From NCBI GenBank assembly GCA_937907215.1, contig CALESG010000061.1, positions 1 through 6,134 on the forward strand: a DNA stretch of 6,134 nt, read 5' to 3'. Positions 6,062-6,134 of the stretch are shown here, piece after piece. The translations under genes were made by a program, and so were the position numbers. Position 1 is the stretch's first letter, and every line of letters starts with the position of its first letter. The notes below the pieces were generated by a model, which was given only the letters and a program-made list of their open reading frames with translations, did not search any database and was not told the origin of the DNA. This stretch comes from an uncultured Ruminococcus sp. (GTDB taxonomy: Bacteria > Bacillota > Clostridia > Oscillospirales > Ruminococcaceae).

Positions 6062-6134
6062 CTACTTTGTATAATCCCAAAGCAAAATATCCGGCTCATC
6101 ATCTACGCCATGCATATAAACATCACTCGAATAT
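6062..6134 (-). CDS. Possible C-terminal end of an unidentified protein (continues past the right edge)
   Basis: On the minus strand, 23 codons are open from the window edge to TAG (6064-6062). The visible peptide contains YMHGVDDEPDILLWDYTK, whose mix of acidic, hydrophobic and aromatic residues looks like real protein. The gene would converge on the tetR-type gene. The fragment is too short to name a family. A faint likeness to the HG-x-D-EP turns of Rhs/YD-repeat proteins was considered and is not claimed. Confidence 0.35.
   Translation of the reverse strand, partial: YSSDVYMHGVDDEPDILLWDYTK

Noticed and set aside
6057..6134. Rightward small frame beginning with tandem ATG near 6055-6060
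   Set aside because: No well-spaced ribosome binding site, and its His/Lys/Tyr-rich peptide looks less protein-like than the opposite-strand frame over the same bases.
1..6134. CRISPR arrays, tRNA or rRNA genes, insertion sequences
   Set aside because: Read for spaced direct repeats, cloverleaf-like segments and transposase motifs; none seen by eye.

Overview
The window looks like chromosomal DNA of a cellulosome-type gut or rumen Firmicute, most likely a Ruminococcus. This rests on a type I dockerin at the left edge, AT-rich intergenic DNA, strong AGGAGG-type ribosome binding sites, and TTGACA/TATAAT-like promoters. The genus is inferred; no rRNA or other marker gene is present.

Layout. 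Positions 1-396 hold the C-terminal end of a rightward dockerin protein. A strong hairpin/T-run terminator (446-479) sits between it and a leftward five-gene operon. In transcription order (right to left) the operon contains: a membrane-anchored alpha/beta hydrolase (5006-4053); a stand-alone NRPS-type condensation domain (4042-2658), interrupted by a one-base frameshift near 3725; a free-standing acyl carrier protein (2643-2416); an acyl-activating AMP-binding ligase (2404 or 2407 to 866); and a small SCP-2 sterol-carrier-like protein (837-499). Gaps between genes are about 8 to 28 bases, so they are almost certainly co-transcribed. A TetR-family regulator (5243 or 5213 to 5869) is divergent. 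The intergenic region carries a near-consensus leftward promoter (TTGACC, 17 bp, TATAAT) with two related palindromes, one over its -35/spacer and one just past the start of transcription. From 5870 to 6061 no gene is seen. At 6062-6134 a leftward reading frame, open at the window edge, may be the end of another gene.

How the genes may work together (inference). The ligase has the fatty-acid type of acyl-activating sequence. It would adenylate a carboxylic acid, probably a fatty acid, and load it onto the carrier protein. The condensation domain would then transfer the acyl group to an amine or alcohol, giving an N-acyl amide or ester. The SCP-2 protein could bind or present the lipid substrate or product, and the hydrolase could release or process it. 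The TetR protein would repress the operon until it binds a ligand, perhaps the lipid itself. This would be a minimal dissociated (type II) NRPS-like lipid-conjugating pathway. Its product cannot be read from the sequence.

Main caveats. The condensation gene is frameshifted in this sequence, so it is a pseudogene, a truly split enzyme, or a sequencing error. Its active-site motif also reads DHxxxDS rather than HHxxxDG.
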